Positions 21,001 through 36,000 of a DNA stretch of 64,000 nt are shown one piece after another; the stretch's first letter is position 1; every line of letters starts with the position of its first letter. The DNA is taken from assembly GCA_003342895.1 (NCBI GenBank), contig PTFA01000402.1, forward strand, positions 1-64,000. The letters run 5' to 3'. This DNA is from Casuarius casuarius (lineage: Eukaryota; Chordata; Aves; Casuariiformes; Casuariidae). A program made the translations under genes and the position numbers. The notes beneath the pieces are model-generated. The model made no database searches and was not told the DNA's origin. It saw nothing but the letters and a program-made list of their open reading frames with translations.

Positions 21001-24000
21001 TTTAGAGATTACTTTTTTTAAATACATGATGATCAAGAGTTATGCCTATTCCATACTCCAGCCCAACAGAAAAAGGAGCAGAGTCTTTCCTCCATGTCCT
21101 TAAATATCTCAAATTCGCTTCTGAAGGGCTGGGAAATCATTGCTATTTGTGCGTGTCCTAAAACCACAGCATGAACTGGCATTATTAGTATTCTCTAGAT
21201 CAGCACTGAAATACTGCATTTTTGTCAGTAAGGAAAAAGGCACAGGGGAGAAGTAAGTAGAGAGGCACTAATGCTTTAACTGATGTGCTCATGGCATTTT
21301 GTCAAAGTGGAAATAAAGGATGAGGATCCTGTTTTCTAAAGCTCTCAAAAAGGCATTATGAATTTCCCATTTTGCATGATTGCCTAGTATCATTATAATC
21401 AACAAATATATACAGAGTAAGAAAATGTTCCTTTTACCTTCAGCACTTATCTTTTATGGAAGCTAGTAAAAACTTGCAGGATGGCTTACTCTTTGCTAGC
21501 TCAGCTACCCCAAACAGTTTTAAACAAATGCTTCTGTATTTTCTTTATGTTTTCTCTCACCTCCACTAGCATCAGTAAGTTCTGTTCTGCGCAGGAAGCC
21601 AAGGTATCCAGTCCGTGCCCATACAGTCTGAGTGTCTCCAAAACTCAAGCGAGCAGTAAAGTGATCAGCGTGCAGTGCTTCCTCTCCATACACTGTGTAG
21701 TAACCAGTAGCATTATGTGGACTACTCACCCATATCTAGGGGATAAAAAAAATGACAGAAGGGAGCTATTCCCATATAAACATAGGTTATTTTGCCAGAT
21801 CCAGGCAGCATAATTTCTTGATTTAAGAAAATCTGTTCCACTGACAATTTTGCTGTTCCTAAAATGACAGAAGTTATTTTATAACAGTCATTAACTTCTG
21901 CCCAATAGAAAATGACTAGGAAAAAGGACTAAAAAGTGAGTTTTCTATACATGTAACTCAGCAAAGAGGAAAAATGAACTAGGCATTTGGCTCACTGGAA
22001 GGGAAAACTTTTTAACCAAAGGTCTTCTGTTAATAGGAGATCTTAAGACACTCAAATCCAAATGCATATAGAACAGAGATTAAACCAAGCAGCAAATTAT
22101 CTCAGTGCTATTCTCCATGGGTGGAGTACATAATGATAACAAGATAACAAGATATTCACTGCGTTTTCTAGCTGCCAATCAGATACAGACTAGTCAACTG
22201 GCACCACCACTTGGCATGCAATATTTTGGCAGAGGAGGGAGAAAACTTTGCAGACATTCAGAGAAGCGTGCAAATGTTTTGTGTTTCTTTGTGACAACTT
22301 CAGCTCTGTATAATTCATTTGCTTGCCACATTAAGGTGATCATAGTTACCCCACTAAGAGACAGGCATTTACCTAATGTGATTCATCTATATATTAAATC
22401 ACTGCTGATAAATAAAGTACAAGAGCATCAACGCTTTACCTCTCCTAAATGCGAGTCTCCCAGAGGTCCCTTGGTTTCTGTGTGTGCTATGATAACTTTT
22501 ACCCCTGGAAGAATCTGCAGTAGGAAGCAAATGTTTAAAATAGAAGTTAAAAGTTGAATTCATCAAAGGAAAGGTAAGTTAATAACGCAGTGCCATAGCA
22601 GCCAGCAGTCCCCACAGTTCTTCCCTTTCTAATCCCCTCTGCTCCATAGATACCAACCATCTTTTCCAACAAAGATGCTTAATCATTTAAACACTGAGCG
22701 GCTCTTTGCAGCTTGTACTTAGCTTTGAAGTTGATACATGTCACACCTGAAAACTGCCTTCTGCGTGGAGGCCTATGATTTTTCCAGCTGTATCAACAAT
22801 ACATCCTGTTACTTCACTTTAGGAGCTTTGTTTCGTTTTAACTAGCTTTTCCTTTTAAGTGCGTGCGCTCGCGCTCTCTCTCTCTCTCTCTCCCTCCCTC
22901 CCTCTCGTGCCTCTCCCAGATACACTGTGATTAGTGAAGCATATACAGCCTCTCACTGCACAGACTCTGTACTGAGCTCCAACAGAAGCAGCTCACCACG
23001 CAGATAACGGTAGTGAGGGGATAGGACTACTTGGTGCTTTCTCAAGTCTGGATAGCTCCATGTGCAAAAATAAAACAACTCATGAGATAGTTGGATGCTG
23101 CTTTACTCTAATGCTCTCTAAATCTCTCACCTTTCCAGACTCCATAAGCGGCAGACTGTGTGGAGAACCTCTCTCTACCAAACGTACCCTGAGAAAATAA
23201 AAGAAGAAATTTGTACAAAGGTTTATGAAGTACAATGAAGTTAAATACGTGTATCCAGTGTTATCCTTTCCTTGGCTGCGCCAACCAAGCTGTTATGGTG
23301 GCAGCTGCTTGTGCTCAGTTATCCACAATGCAGTTAGACAGTTAAAAGAGTTTCTAGCTGACTTCAGGACCTCCATGTCGGTGTTCCCATATATCGCTTT
23401 TTTTAAGAAAGGGAAATTCATCTCTCTGGAGGGGATGAATGACATTCCAACAGAGCTCCAAGGTGGCAGTTCCAAGTGTATTTTAAATTTACCTTCACTG
23501 TTAGACTCTCCATGGCAGAGTCTCAGTTAGAATTACAAACAGTGAAGAGCAAGCCAGCCTAAACAGTGTCAAGTGATGCTAGGCAGTTCATTAGTAACAT
23601 AACTTATACAGTAAATGTGTGAAATACAGCACATGCTGAAGGAGCAGGGAATGCAGCAGGAAAGGTGTACAAGAGAATAGGCTCCTTTCATCTCCTTATA
23701 TATTACTTAACATGACACCATCCCAACAGCCGTAGGCTAGAGTTTACTCTAACACAGTGTGAACTTTGAGGCTATAGCCCAGCTTAACTATAAGCAAGAA
23801 TATACCCCATGCAAATCACAGTGATATATTAAATAAGGAGAAAGTAACTGTAATTTACATTGATCTGTTCAAATGCCAAATCAGGATCATGGGAAGGACC
23901 TTTCAATAACTTGACTTCCAACAACTGAGATTTAAGCATGCAAAAATTAGAGAAGATCAGTAGTCACAAAAGCTATGGGTTAACAGAAGCCACTGATTTA

Positions 24001-27000
24001 ACACTGTCAATACTCGGTGCCTTTCCTTTAGTTTTTTTTTAATGGTATTATGTTACTTTAAATAAACACAGAAACAAATACCTACAAACATATATACACA
24101 CATATATACATATATATGAATGAATCCTACTAAAATTACGGCCTGAACTGTTACTGCTAGCAGTTGTATCAACCAAGTTAACCAAGAGGCAAGGTAACAG
24201 AAAAACCACAGCTACAGAATAAACTCTGATGGGAAATATCCCGGCAAGTTTGCAGAAGACACCAAAGTGGGGTGTCAACCAAAAGCTGATAGGCTATAGT
24301 GCAAGCCTGACATTCAGAGAAACCTGAGAAGGCTGAGGCAATTCAGTTGGTTTGGCCTGAATAAAAAAGTCTAGCGGGGGATCTAATTGCAGTTTTCCAC
24401 TACCTAAAGGATTATTACAGAGAGGACGGAGCCCGATTTTGCAGACTTGCGCACCAGAAGGACAAGAGGGCAGGAACATAAGCAGCTAGAAGGGAAATGC
24501 TAGTAAGGAAAACTTCCTCCCCAGACCAGGGGACACACCTTCATAACAGGTACCCAAGAAAGGAAGAAAATGCCCATCCTTGGAAATTTTCCAAACTTCA
24601 CTGGACCTGGCCTAGAGTAACCTGATCAAGCCTTGAAGTTGGCCCTGCCTTGAGCAGGAGGTTGCGTGAGGAACATCCAGAGATCCCTCTCCACCTAAAT
24701 CTTTCCATGATTGTGACTAACCAGCCAATTGGCAAGTTGCCATTTGCTCGCAGGTACAGTTAGGTAAGAAACAGCTAATGAATCTGGATTATATGTGATT
24801 TTGATGAACAGACAGGAAGTGAAGTGAGGGTCTAGAAAGGAAGAGCAGAACAAGTGATGGAGGGGATGCCAGAAAACTTCCAACACAAAGTGGTCATTAA
24901 TAGATTCTCTACGATGGGGTTCCTTGCCATACGATAATGAGGGATTAACTGCTGCCAAGAGTATTTCAACACACCAGTGCAATGCAGTGAGGCTGAACTT
25001 TCTCCTCCATAGACTTTCAGTAGTAAATGCTTTAACATAATCTGTACCTGTCATGTCGAAGTGCTCTCATATCTACATAGACTGTTGTTGGATCTGGTCC
25101 TGCTGTTCCCTAAGAATACAAAAGACGAAAGAAATTAAACAGAAGCCAGAAAATCCTGTTTTCATTTTCAAAGCCATACTGCATAAATTCACACGTTCCT
25201 CTCCCTCTGTTACTGATGCTTATAAATTACTGCCCTAATCTACTAGAAATATAGTAAAACAGCCCCTCTGTAGAGTGACCGCCATAAAGCTTTGATGTTT
25301 TTATGGTAACCAGTAAATGAATGCACAAATGAAGTTTGTATTTATACAGGTAAGCCTTTAAGTGCACCGAATTTTGTTTTGGTATGCACCTCTAAAAAGA
25401 CTACATAGCAAGTGTAAAGCGTGTAAGCACCAGCCTATGCAGGCACATAATCCCTTTCCCAGTGCTCTACTGTTCTACTTTATAACAGTTTTGTCAAGTT
25501 TCATTTAAGAAGAAACAAAAACATTTAACTAAAACACACCTTGAACCAACCCAGACCTTTTCAAGGCTCCTGCCAGTTACTGCCTAGACAGAGGCAGATC
25601 TCTGTTGCAGTCAGAGGTTGATAACCTCTCATCAGAGAGGTTATACTGCTAAAAAAAATCCACTTCCTGACATGGGAACAGATCTTTTTTTCCCCAGCAG
25701 TACTTAATCTCAAAGCAACTAAAAACTACTGTGAAATGCCCAATTAAATTTAAGCTGAAAAAAATAGGCAGGCACACCATGTTTATCCCCCCGGGAAACA
25801 AGTTTCTCATTTTAGAGAGAAATATTTAAAATGAGGCCACTTTGTCATCCATTTAAGATTACAGTGCTAGAATAGTAACAATGTCTTTGTAGTGACATTA
25901 CTTAATACTTTTGTAGCACCACTGCACTCAATGTTACTGACAACCATTCCAGATTAACAGTATGATCTTTAAGACTAATCCATTCTTTAGTATTAATCCT
26001 TGCTATACCCAGTTTCTGCTTGTTTGAGAAAGTGTTTGTACTTCAGCTACAAGTGTTCTTTGTGAATAAAACCAAACTCCTTTAGAAAAAACTTGATCCG
26101 TTTCGGGTGAAAACTCCCTTATACGGGATACGTTATTTATATATAGAGTAACACTGTAGCACAAGATTGACTTTAGGACATTACAAGCACACACATGCAG
26201 CACTATACCTGTTCAGCCAGCTTGCCCAGCCTGTTTGGCTGACAGAGGGACCACAAACAGAAGTAACAGAGGCCATCAAAGTGAGTGAAACAGAGAGAAA
26301 GGGGAAAAAAAGAAAATACAAACAGAGAGGCACTGGAGACATGAGATACACACAGCAAGATAAACAAAAAGCTCATACTGTTTTAGAGTGAAAAGAATAT
26401 TCCCATTTCAGATTTCTCAGAGTCTGGCACTTTTAAGCGGTTCACTGGGAAACATGCAGGTCCCACAAAATAAACCAGAAGAGATTCAAGCAGATACTAT
26501 GTAACACCTATTTCCTTATCATAACTCCCTCCTCCATCTGTAAGTATCTGAAGGCTGCTTATAACTTCAGAAATGCCTTTTCAGCAAACCAGTCCATTAA
26601 GGTTGGGAGATATTATTTATTTGCATGCTAACTTGTATCAAATATCTATTCAGTTTGGTTATTAATCTATATTCACTTAAATACAGCAATGTCAAATACA
26701 GGCTTTATTTTGGAGAAATGAGGGAAAGCAGAAAAACAAACTAAAAGAAGGCTATTCAAGAGTGGTGAGCAGAGGTATAAAGTTATAAAATGAGCTTAAC
26801 TGCCCAACAGCACTACATTCTTGGCAGTTTTCCTGAAATATTTTTCACATTGTCATCTTAGAGATGCATTTAACATTCTGGGAAAATACAGGGGCTATTT
26901 ACTTAGCATAAAACAGAGTATTCTACAATAAAAAGAGACCGAGTATTTCTCATATCTGCTTGTGAATTATCAGAAGGAGCTCTTGATATAAGAAGCTGTC

Positions 27001-30000
27001 AGCAGGATGTTATTACAAGTATTTTCTTCTACATGCTGAAGGCTGCTCTTAGATTAATTTGATAGTTACGTGCTTCCACATCTGACTGCAGAGAAAGCTC
27101 TTTACCTGGCCCTAAATTGATCTCTTCTCACTTATTTTGGACAGTTTGAACAGCAGGTATTCAAAACTGGCTTTCTAAATCCTTATTTAGATAGGAAATT
27201 CAGATAGCTGCTCTTTGGCACTTGGCATCTGAAATGTATCCAGTGAATTTAAAATCTTTCTGCACAGCCTTCTTACTTTCATCTGTAGTCTTATTTTTCC
27301 ATCTGAGTCATAAAATTGCTCTGACCTAATTTCTTTTTAACTGTTTATCTATGGGATGTTAAAAATCTTTCCCCTTTTAATGTGTGAAAGAAACCATATA
27401 TTTCTAAAGGACAATTACTAACAGCACCATATTTGAGAAGCTCACGGCTCAAAGTGTGTGTATCTGTCTCTCACGGGAAAATCGAGGACAACATTAAAAT
27501 ATGTTCTGAGAGGGAAAAAAGCTTTCCTTCCTCTAGTGAGCACCAGCAAAAAAAAGTGTGTTTTATTAAAGCACAGTAACAATCTTTATAGAACCAGTTG
27601 GTTCAGCCAGCTTGCATTAGTGAGCATGAACTGGACCAAAGTTCAGTTCATGCTCGTTTAATTGTCTGCAAATAAAATTTACAATTACACACATACTTAA
27701 TGCATGTGACAGCTACGGAGCTCTCCACATATAAAAAGCTATGTACTGGCACATCTGAAACCTGAGCAGTTTGTTAGCTCAAGTATAATCCAAAAATCCA
27801 GGGTGCTTTCCAATTTCTAGACCATACTTAATACTCCTGATTTTAGGCAAGTTATGGCATGCATAGATTTTTCTTTTTTCTAATTAGAGAAGAAACACAT
27901 CTATTAAAAAAGTTAGATGTAAATCTGGTTAAATTACCTATATGAGATTAATTTTAGTTGAGTACTGAACTACCACACACAGACCTGGACCACAGCATGC
28001 CATTATCCTTAGTCTGTGAAGTAGGGCTGTGTATTTAAAAGGCGTATTATCTCCCCTCAAAGGTTCAAAATTTATACCTTTCATTGAAAGAAGTCCAAGT
28101 CTCACATGAAGTGAGACAAACATATTTGCATGATAATGCTGATTTGAGAGCTTTCCAAACAAAAAACCACCAACTCTGTCAGTTTTCCTTGGTCTTTAAG
28201 ACAGTTTTTATTTGAGGAGCTCTGCCTTCATTTAATTCCATATAGACAAACTACTTTTTAACAGGCAAAATCTGAATCATATGAAAGCTGAAATAGCATT
28301 GCTTGAAATATCTAAGATGTTTATCGGTAAGAAGCTCTGTGTTTAATTTAGTACCGCTCCTTCACGGTAGGAAGGAAACAAGTTTCTTAACATCGATCCT
28401 CCATATTAAAGAGGCATCTCAATTGGTCAATTAGCACGAAAAGGAGAAACTATCATAATTCACGTTCCTCACCACAAGCATGCAAGATGATCTTCAGGGC
28501 TTATTTAACTTGGTGAAGAAGAAAGCACGTAACGGAGCTGCAGCTTATAAAGTAAAGAAAAAATAACAGCTGAGTATGATTTCCTATACAGTTCTCAGAC
28601 ATGCTGTGGTTAAATGGAAGGAATAAACAATTTAATCTCACCTGTAAGCAAATTGCTACATTGACCCGGCACCCAAATGTAGTGCTCACTGCACGAGCAG
28701 AGAGGCCCAAGTCTTTGAATAACTTAGAGAAAGACTGTGTTAATGTAATCCTTGGTCTCTCCTCTGCAACCACCATGCATGTTCGCACACAGGACAGGTT
28801 AACTCCCTTCATCTGTTTGAGAGATTTGGTAAAGAAAATGATATATTTTAAAAATCAACATTTCTAGAAAATTTCTAGGTCATTTGAAGGACAACCCGAC
28901 TTTAAAAACACTGGAACAACTGTCTCCTGGAGGAAGGCTCTCAGGTAATAGAACAAATAGATACAAACACTTAAAAAAATATGAAGAACATCACCCCCAC
29001 CACTGTTTTTCTTGTGGTCAAGACTCAGCAACAAGTTTTCCTAGCAAAAATGGCTATACCATCAGGTTGGCTCAAAAATACTCTTCCCTCAAGGCCCTGG
29101 CCCTGACTATCCATGCTGTGCAGATATCGGTCATTCCCTGCTCCCATCTGGAGAGAGGCAACTCTCCCCTTTGAAACGAAATCTGAGCACAGTTAGCAGC
29201 ACAGTTTGTTTCGGTGTCTGTTCAGTTAAACGGTATCGGCCTGGCCTGCACTGCTTGGCTCCATCCATCCAGGACAACCCTCTAGCACTGTGCCAAGAGG
29301 CTTTGCGCTCTCATGGCAGGGCCTGATGGACCATTTACATCATGTAGCACTCTGGTGGGCTGCAACACAGCCGCTCACTGTTTCGAGCTGAAAAAACACA
29401 AAATAATTGTCTCAGGGCCGGGCAGGCAACCACATGAAGTTCATAAGAGACCTGCTCACTCCAAGTACTATGCAATTCAGATATAGGCAGGGTGCTTGAG
29501 AGGGTATTAGCTCTCAGCAGCGTGAATATGAGCCTGTAGCAAGTGGCTCAGGGCCAGGGTTCACTTTACAGTGAGGTCCAGGAGGACAGAGGAACAGACT
29601 TTGTCTACACGGAGAATAAGCACAATGCAGCCTCATTCTTGCACACGGGCAGCTGCCAAACATTCCCAGCTAAAGTGCTGAGCAGCTTAGTTACTAAAGC
29701 CATGGGAACTCTCCTGCTATTGAGACAGAAGCGCCTCTTCAAATAAATTAAGTTTCAGTTAAGAAATTTCCCTCAAAAAAAAGATGTAGAAGCGTGTAAT
29801 TACTACTGTTAGTGAACCTAATTATTTTGGTTTACAGAATTTATTATTCTTCCATATGCTCTGTATAGGAAGCCGGAATTCAAAAATAAGTCAGACATCT
29901 ATTTCTGATGATGAAAAATTGCTCAGATTAACCAATAACTCTCCAATTTTGCCATATACTAAGACGTACAGCTATGGACTTTGGCATGGCACAATTTGCT

Positions 30001-33000
30001 GTCTCTGCGTACCAATGGGCAACAAATCAGCTTTAGAATTCAGCACTTTTGGTGTGAGGAAATCTGAAAGCAGGGAACACTTGCCAGGCTTGGGCTTTTG
30101 TTTTTGTTTTTCTCAGACAAGAAAAAGTCTTTAGGCTTGCTAAGTATTTTGCCCAAAATTTCAGAAATATTTTATCAGTGTGAGAGGCAGTACAAATAAT
30201 TCAAGTTGAAAACAGACTTCTTTCAGAAATGTGGGAGCTGAAACTTCCAGCACACTCAACACTTGCCAAAAGCAAGTCCAAAAGGCTTTCAAGGAAACAG
30301 AGAGGAGTCCATCTTATACAAGCTAAAAAGAAATAATTTTAGAAAAATACATTATATGCCATATAAAAATATAATAAATGATACATTATATATGTCAGTA
30401 TGTTAAAAAATTAAGTCCTCCTACCCGCAGCATATCAGTCTGTGTTCCAAGCCCTTTGGTGCACATCTCCATCACTGAATAAGAGCAGAAAGTCACACGC
30501 ACTTTATACTGACTTACAGCAGACAACCACAGAGACACGTTGCTCTCCAGTTCAAGAGGAGGGACTAGAATAGACTGATGACCTGAATATACGCTAGAGA
30601 GGGGAAGAAAGAGAAACACAAAAAACTTCAAGCCATCATAAAAAAGGCAAAAGGTACAGAAAGTCAAAATGAAGCAAAGGAATATGGAAATAAATAAAAA
30701 CTTTGAGAGCTGGTTACCTATTTGAATTTCAACTTGTCTTCTCCATAAAAAGCAAGTATCTCACTGTGGTTTCAAACTGATTAGTTGGGTAAAAGCTATA
30801 GGTTAAAACCACAAACTTTAAGGCAAGTATATACATGACCCTCAATAAATCATGCTGAATTTACACATTGCCTTGAATTTTAGGCAAGTCTTCAGTTTCA
30901 GATAAACTGAGAGGAGGGGAGAAAATGTTCGTGCCGCGCCAGAAACCTCTGCCTTTCATGCAAAGCCTCCTTCCCATGATCTGCTTCCCTTGGCAGGCTG
31001 TGTCTCCTAGCCTATTCTTGGCCACGTAGCCGGCTCTCAAACCTTTTCTTGATGCCCGGCTGGAGGCACAACACACACTCTCACCACAGTTATACCATTA
31101 CTAGCATACATTTGTTGGGGAGAGAGGGAAACCCGCTGGCTGTTACAGTTCACAAAATGCGTATTGCCTGTCGGTCCTTGGCCTATGGCCCGGCGTCCCC
31201 CATGGCATGCTTTCACACTGAAGTTAGAGCCATTCAAGAGTAGCGATGCTCTTTGGCCCCCATTTCTTGTGGGGAAACGTGTTCACCTCCATCCTTACTC
31301 TTTCTTCACGTTGTCCACAAGCAGGCTAGTATCCAGCACAGACTGCTTACAACTGCACGCTTGGAAACCAAAACCACTTGCGTCTGCCTCAAGCAAAAGC
31401 ACCTCTAATCTGCTTTCTGAATCAGAGAAGAAAAGCTATATTTCATAGTGAAGATACTGTTGCAAGGAGCTCACAGATAAAACAGGAAACATGAGAAAGC
31501 AGCACTTTCTAATGAATGTAACTTATTTGCTTCCAGATGCCCCCAAAATCTTTAAAATTGGCCTCCTGCCCAGGAAAACATTGCATATTTGCCATTTTCC
31601 TCACTAATATTCAAGTATAGGATAAAAGTAAAATGCGGAATACTAAAGCTACTTTCATTAGAAGTTTCATATAAGGATTGTGTGCAAAGAACACAAACAG
31701 CCCTTGTCCCAGAAACACCCTCCTAGCTGCAAGTTAGGAAGCACTGAGAGGAGAGAGAAACCTTTCCAATTCAACAACGAAAACAGGAAGGCCACTTAAC
31801 AAGGCCAAGTGATGCAAGTCCAAACTAAAGAGCGGAAGAACAGATCTGGCCATACCGTCAACAATTTCTGACAACCTAGCAGGAAATTAAAACCGGTGAA
31901 GTATTTAAACAGAATATACATAATTTAATCATAAGGAAAAGCAACTGCTCTGTTGATAGTTTTAAAGTATTGCAGATAGGCTCTGAAGTGTTAGTGGGCT
32001 AATTTTCCCATTCACCTTGTGTCCTTGTGTGCAACAAGTGCCATTCCCCTCTATCCATGCCATCCCCCTTCACTTTTCTGCCAAGTGAAACCTAAGATGT
32101 CTTTTAGTCCATGTGTGACAGTCTAAGAACAAAAGCTAGAAAATGCTAAAGTGCTACTATAAAGAGAAATTCTGACACTAAAGAGTTACAGTATTTCTGA
32201 GACAGTGTTACAGTTGGTGATTACAATTGATAATTAAGCTTTGAGAGTCAGTCTAGTGAAAGCGCACCTTTTCATTGGAGTTAAACAGATCTTAATATTG
32301 CAAACCTATATCTCACCATTCAAGTTTTTACTGCACTTTTTCTAGCCTTTGCTATAGGTCTGTCAGTTTTTGAATGGTGTTTATGTGAAGTATTTGACCT
32401 AGATACAAGTTAACATGAGTGGAGAGAGAGTCACACACCATCTTTTTATTTCATAAATATATCATAAATGACCAAGCAGTCTTAAATTATCAAATGTTTA
32501 TTTAGATCAGTTACTATCAAAAAAAATCAGAGTGACACGGCCCTCTGTAAAACCAGGCTTAGATTTTGCCAGACTAATAGCATCTCTGATTGCTTTCAAC
32601 AGGTAGCTTGACACACTTGATGCCGTTTCTCCTGACTAAAGTTGATGTGTGTTTGTAGTTAGCGCTACTATTTTTTAGTTGCTGAGTAGATAAAAATCAT
32701 TCTGTAATAAAACAAAGCTTTTCATACAAAATTAGTGCCCCATAAATCAAAAACAAAGCAATACCCTATATTAAAAAACCCAACATCACTTTAACTCTTG
32801 GATAGAAAGCATGACATGCAACTCCCTTCCCTAAAAATATTTTTTAAAAATTCAGTTTTAGATTTTAACTCTTCCATCACTGATGTTTCTTTTTCCCTCC
32901 ACCATGCCTCGCTCTACTGATGTTATAAATTATTGAATATTACCAAAGTTAACTTTTTGCCTTCTTTCAACACACTTGTTTCCCAGTTCAGGGGACTAGA

Positions 33001-36000
33001 GAGGCAAGATTAACTACAGCGAACTTAATTTTAGTAAACTTAACTTTATTATCTGTTTATAAAATAACCTTTCATATTCAGTTTCTGCATTTTTAATTAA
33101 ATATCTAAAATGCACTTTTTCCCCCCCGTACTGGACACATTTCATATGCTTTAACCAATCTGAAGATTTAAAAGGCAAAAACAATTTCACAACTGTGCAG
33201 GATATGTTGCATTATAATAGTTTATCTGATTGAATCAAAGAAACTCTCATTCATTTTCAGACATTAAATTGCTTGCTTTAGCAATATTTATTAGTGCACA
33301 ATAGTAAAGTACGTATAACAAAGTTAATTTGGGCTACTTTGACAGTCTAATTCACTACCGTTTACTTGGTTTCTAGAGAAGGGAAGAGTATGCTGGGGAT
33401 GTACGAGTAAACCTAACATTTAAGTAACATACCTGCACAGGCACCATAGTGCAAATCCCAAGCCACAATAAGGGTCAAGGCAGATGGCAATCTGACGTGA
33501 GGGGTACAGCTCACACTGTAGTTTTATCGAGCGACATAAGGCACTTGTAGCTGCATGTGACATCTGTAAGAGAAAAACAGGCTCTCTCAAGAACAGTTAA
33601 AAAAAAGGGTTTCACTTTTAACAATTGGCAGAAATATTTATTATAGAAGATACAGCAATGGGTAATGATTTTTAAGCACTTTTGGAACAGGAAAGGGATA
33701 ACAGCCCCAAATTGCATAGATGCTTTTCAGGCTATAGGAATATGACGTCTGTTGTCATACAACATCTCTGATAATCCCAACAGAAAACATTCATGAACTT
33801 TAGCACAAACACTGTCCCTTCAGACCCCTCAATGATTGTTCAGATATAAGAGTAAATACTTCCAAAAATGCATCAAGAAATTTTAATGTCACGCAAACTT
33901 GAAAAACCTTCTGAACAGTAAGACATTTCTTTTACCATTTTTATATCTTTTTCTCTGTCAGGATGGAATAAATACAGAATATACCTATACATGAGGAAAT
34001 TTAACATATTAGCATCTGTTCTATTACTCTACCTTTACTCCTGCTAATATACCAGTAGTAGACACACTGAAGTCCAAGTATGCCAACATATCTGGAGATG
34101 GAGGTCTAAAAATACTAGCCAGCTTCTTTTTAGGCATATCATCTATTTAAAATATATAACAAAAAAGGATATATTATTATTTTGGAATAAGAGCACAACA
34201 ATATCTTTACAGCATTAACACAGGATATTTTCTATAGTTTATGGACAGACACACCAATGCAAAGCAAGAAACATCCATCCAGTTAGCCAGCTATGATGCA
34301 ACGAGATAAATAATTCAGTCTCCAAGCTGTTTATGCTTTATCTTAGTGGGTAAACATTTTGTACCTGTATCCAAAATAGTGGGCCATGTTTTAATATCTA
34401 CAGCTGTTGCAGCTTCCTTGGACTTCAGCAGTTTCATTATCGCTTGTGTGGTAAGTATACATGCAGATTTACTGACCTGTAAAAATATAGCATCAAAAAT
34501 ATTTATAAGACCAATAAATGCATGTTCCTGTGATTTCATATCCATCCAAGGCAGACAAACAGTACGCTGAATACAAAGTACAAACACAAAAAACACCAAA
34601 AATAAAGCAAATAAATTACAACAATAGAACATTTTAAACCAGCTTAAAAAAAAATATTAGCACACTAACTTTTTTTCAAGCTTATTTAGCCTTGACTGAG
34701 GCAAAGCAATTCATCACGCAGTGTTACTACCTGCATCAACAGCCCAACAACCACAAGCATTAAAAAAAGCAATGTCTTACACATACCTCTACAATCATTT
34801 TGACAGTGGGCAGAGTGGTAGCAAGATTTTGTGGATGAGGGGGGCGAACGGTGATAGGTATACAACCAGCATATAAGCAGCCATAGAAAGTTGCTATTAG
34901 GTCTACTCCTGTAAAGGATATTTGTTAAATTAAAGCAATGTTATCATAACAAAAGGCCCATCTCTTTCATGAAAATCTAAATATACAAAGAAACATTTTA
35001 ATAAAACATAAAGATTTCTTGCTCACAAAGGTCTTTTCAAACCAATGGGCTGCTCTTGGTCATGGCCAGTTCTATAAGGTTACAGTATTACACATTTGAG
35101 AGTTAGCAGGAATTATTCAGACCCTGCAAGTTTGTAGAACATACTTGCATGGACAGCAGAACAAAGAAAATTATAAAAAAAAAAACCCTCAAGGTATTGT
35201 AAGTCACGAAGACAACAAATAAAATTCTTTTTAAAAAGTATGCATTTGTTTTTCACAATTACCACTATGAAATATGCAATTATCCTACTTCCATAGGGTA
35301 TTACTTCTTTCCTGTTGCACACCTGTAAACTCATAGTAGTAATATACAAGTCTGAGGTCCAAATTTCACTTCTAGCAATAGCCATTCAGGAGGTTCAAAT
35401 AAAGATTAATGCTGGCCTCTTCCTAATCTAATTTTCCATGGGTATAGATACAGCTTTATTCCCTTTTCTGAGGCTGAAAATCCAGAATCTTTCAAGTAGT
35501 TTAAATCAAACTACTTTTTCATAACTGTCCAGACGTCTAGAAGAGTGTAGATGAAATATGTTCCGTAAATTTAGTTTGTCATTTGGAGAAACAACTTACT
35601 AACAAAATGACAAAGAGGAAGTATCTCCTTTGACATAGTAAGTCACTGCTGTATACCACCATATTAAATGGACATTTGAATGCTCTACCTTGGCAAGATT
35701 TCTTTTTCCTGCAATGCCTGACAATGATTTTTGCTGTCTGCACTGCCTTACCTGGGGGATAAACCAGGGCTACGTGGTCACCAACATTCAGTCGTCCTTT
35801 CTCCATCAGCGCAACTGCCACTCTCTCTGCTCTCTTGTGCAACTGTACACACGACGCAGTGCTAGCTACTGTGCCCTGCACAGAACAGAAGCAACTTTGG
35901 AAAACTTTGTGGAGAACACTTTGAAACGGAGTAACGTGCTGCTGGTGCAAGACTCAAAATACGCTCAGTGTTTCAGAAATCATGCCGATAGTACCATGAA

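Noticed and set aside
25621..25644. Short perfect hairpin as a microRNA precursor
   Set aside because: A 10-bp stem is far too short.
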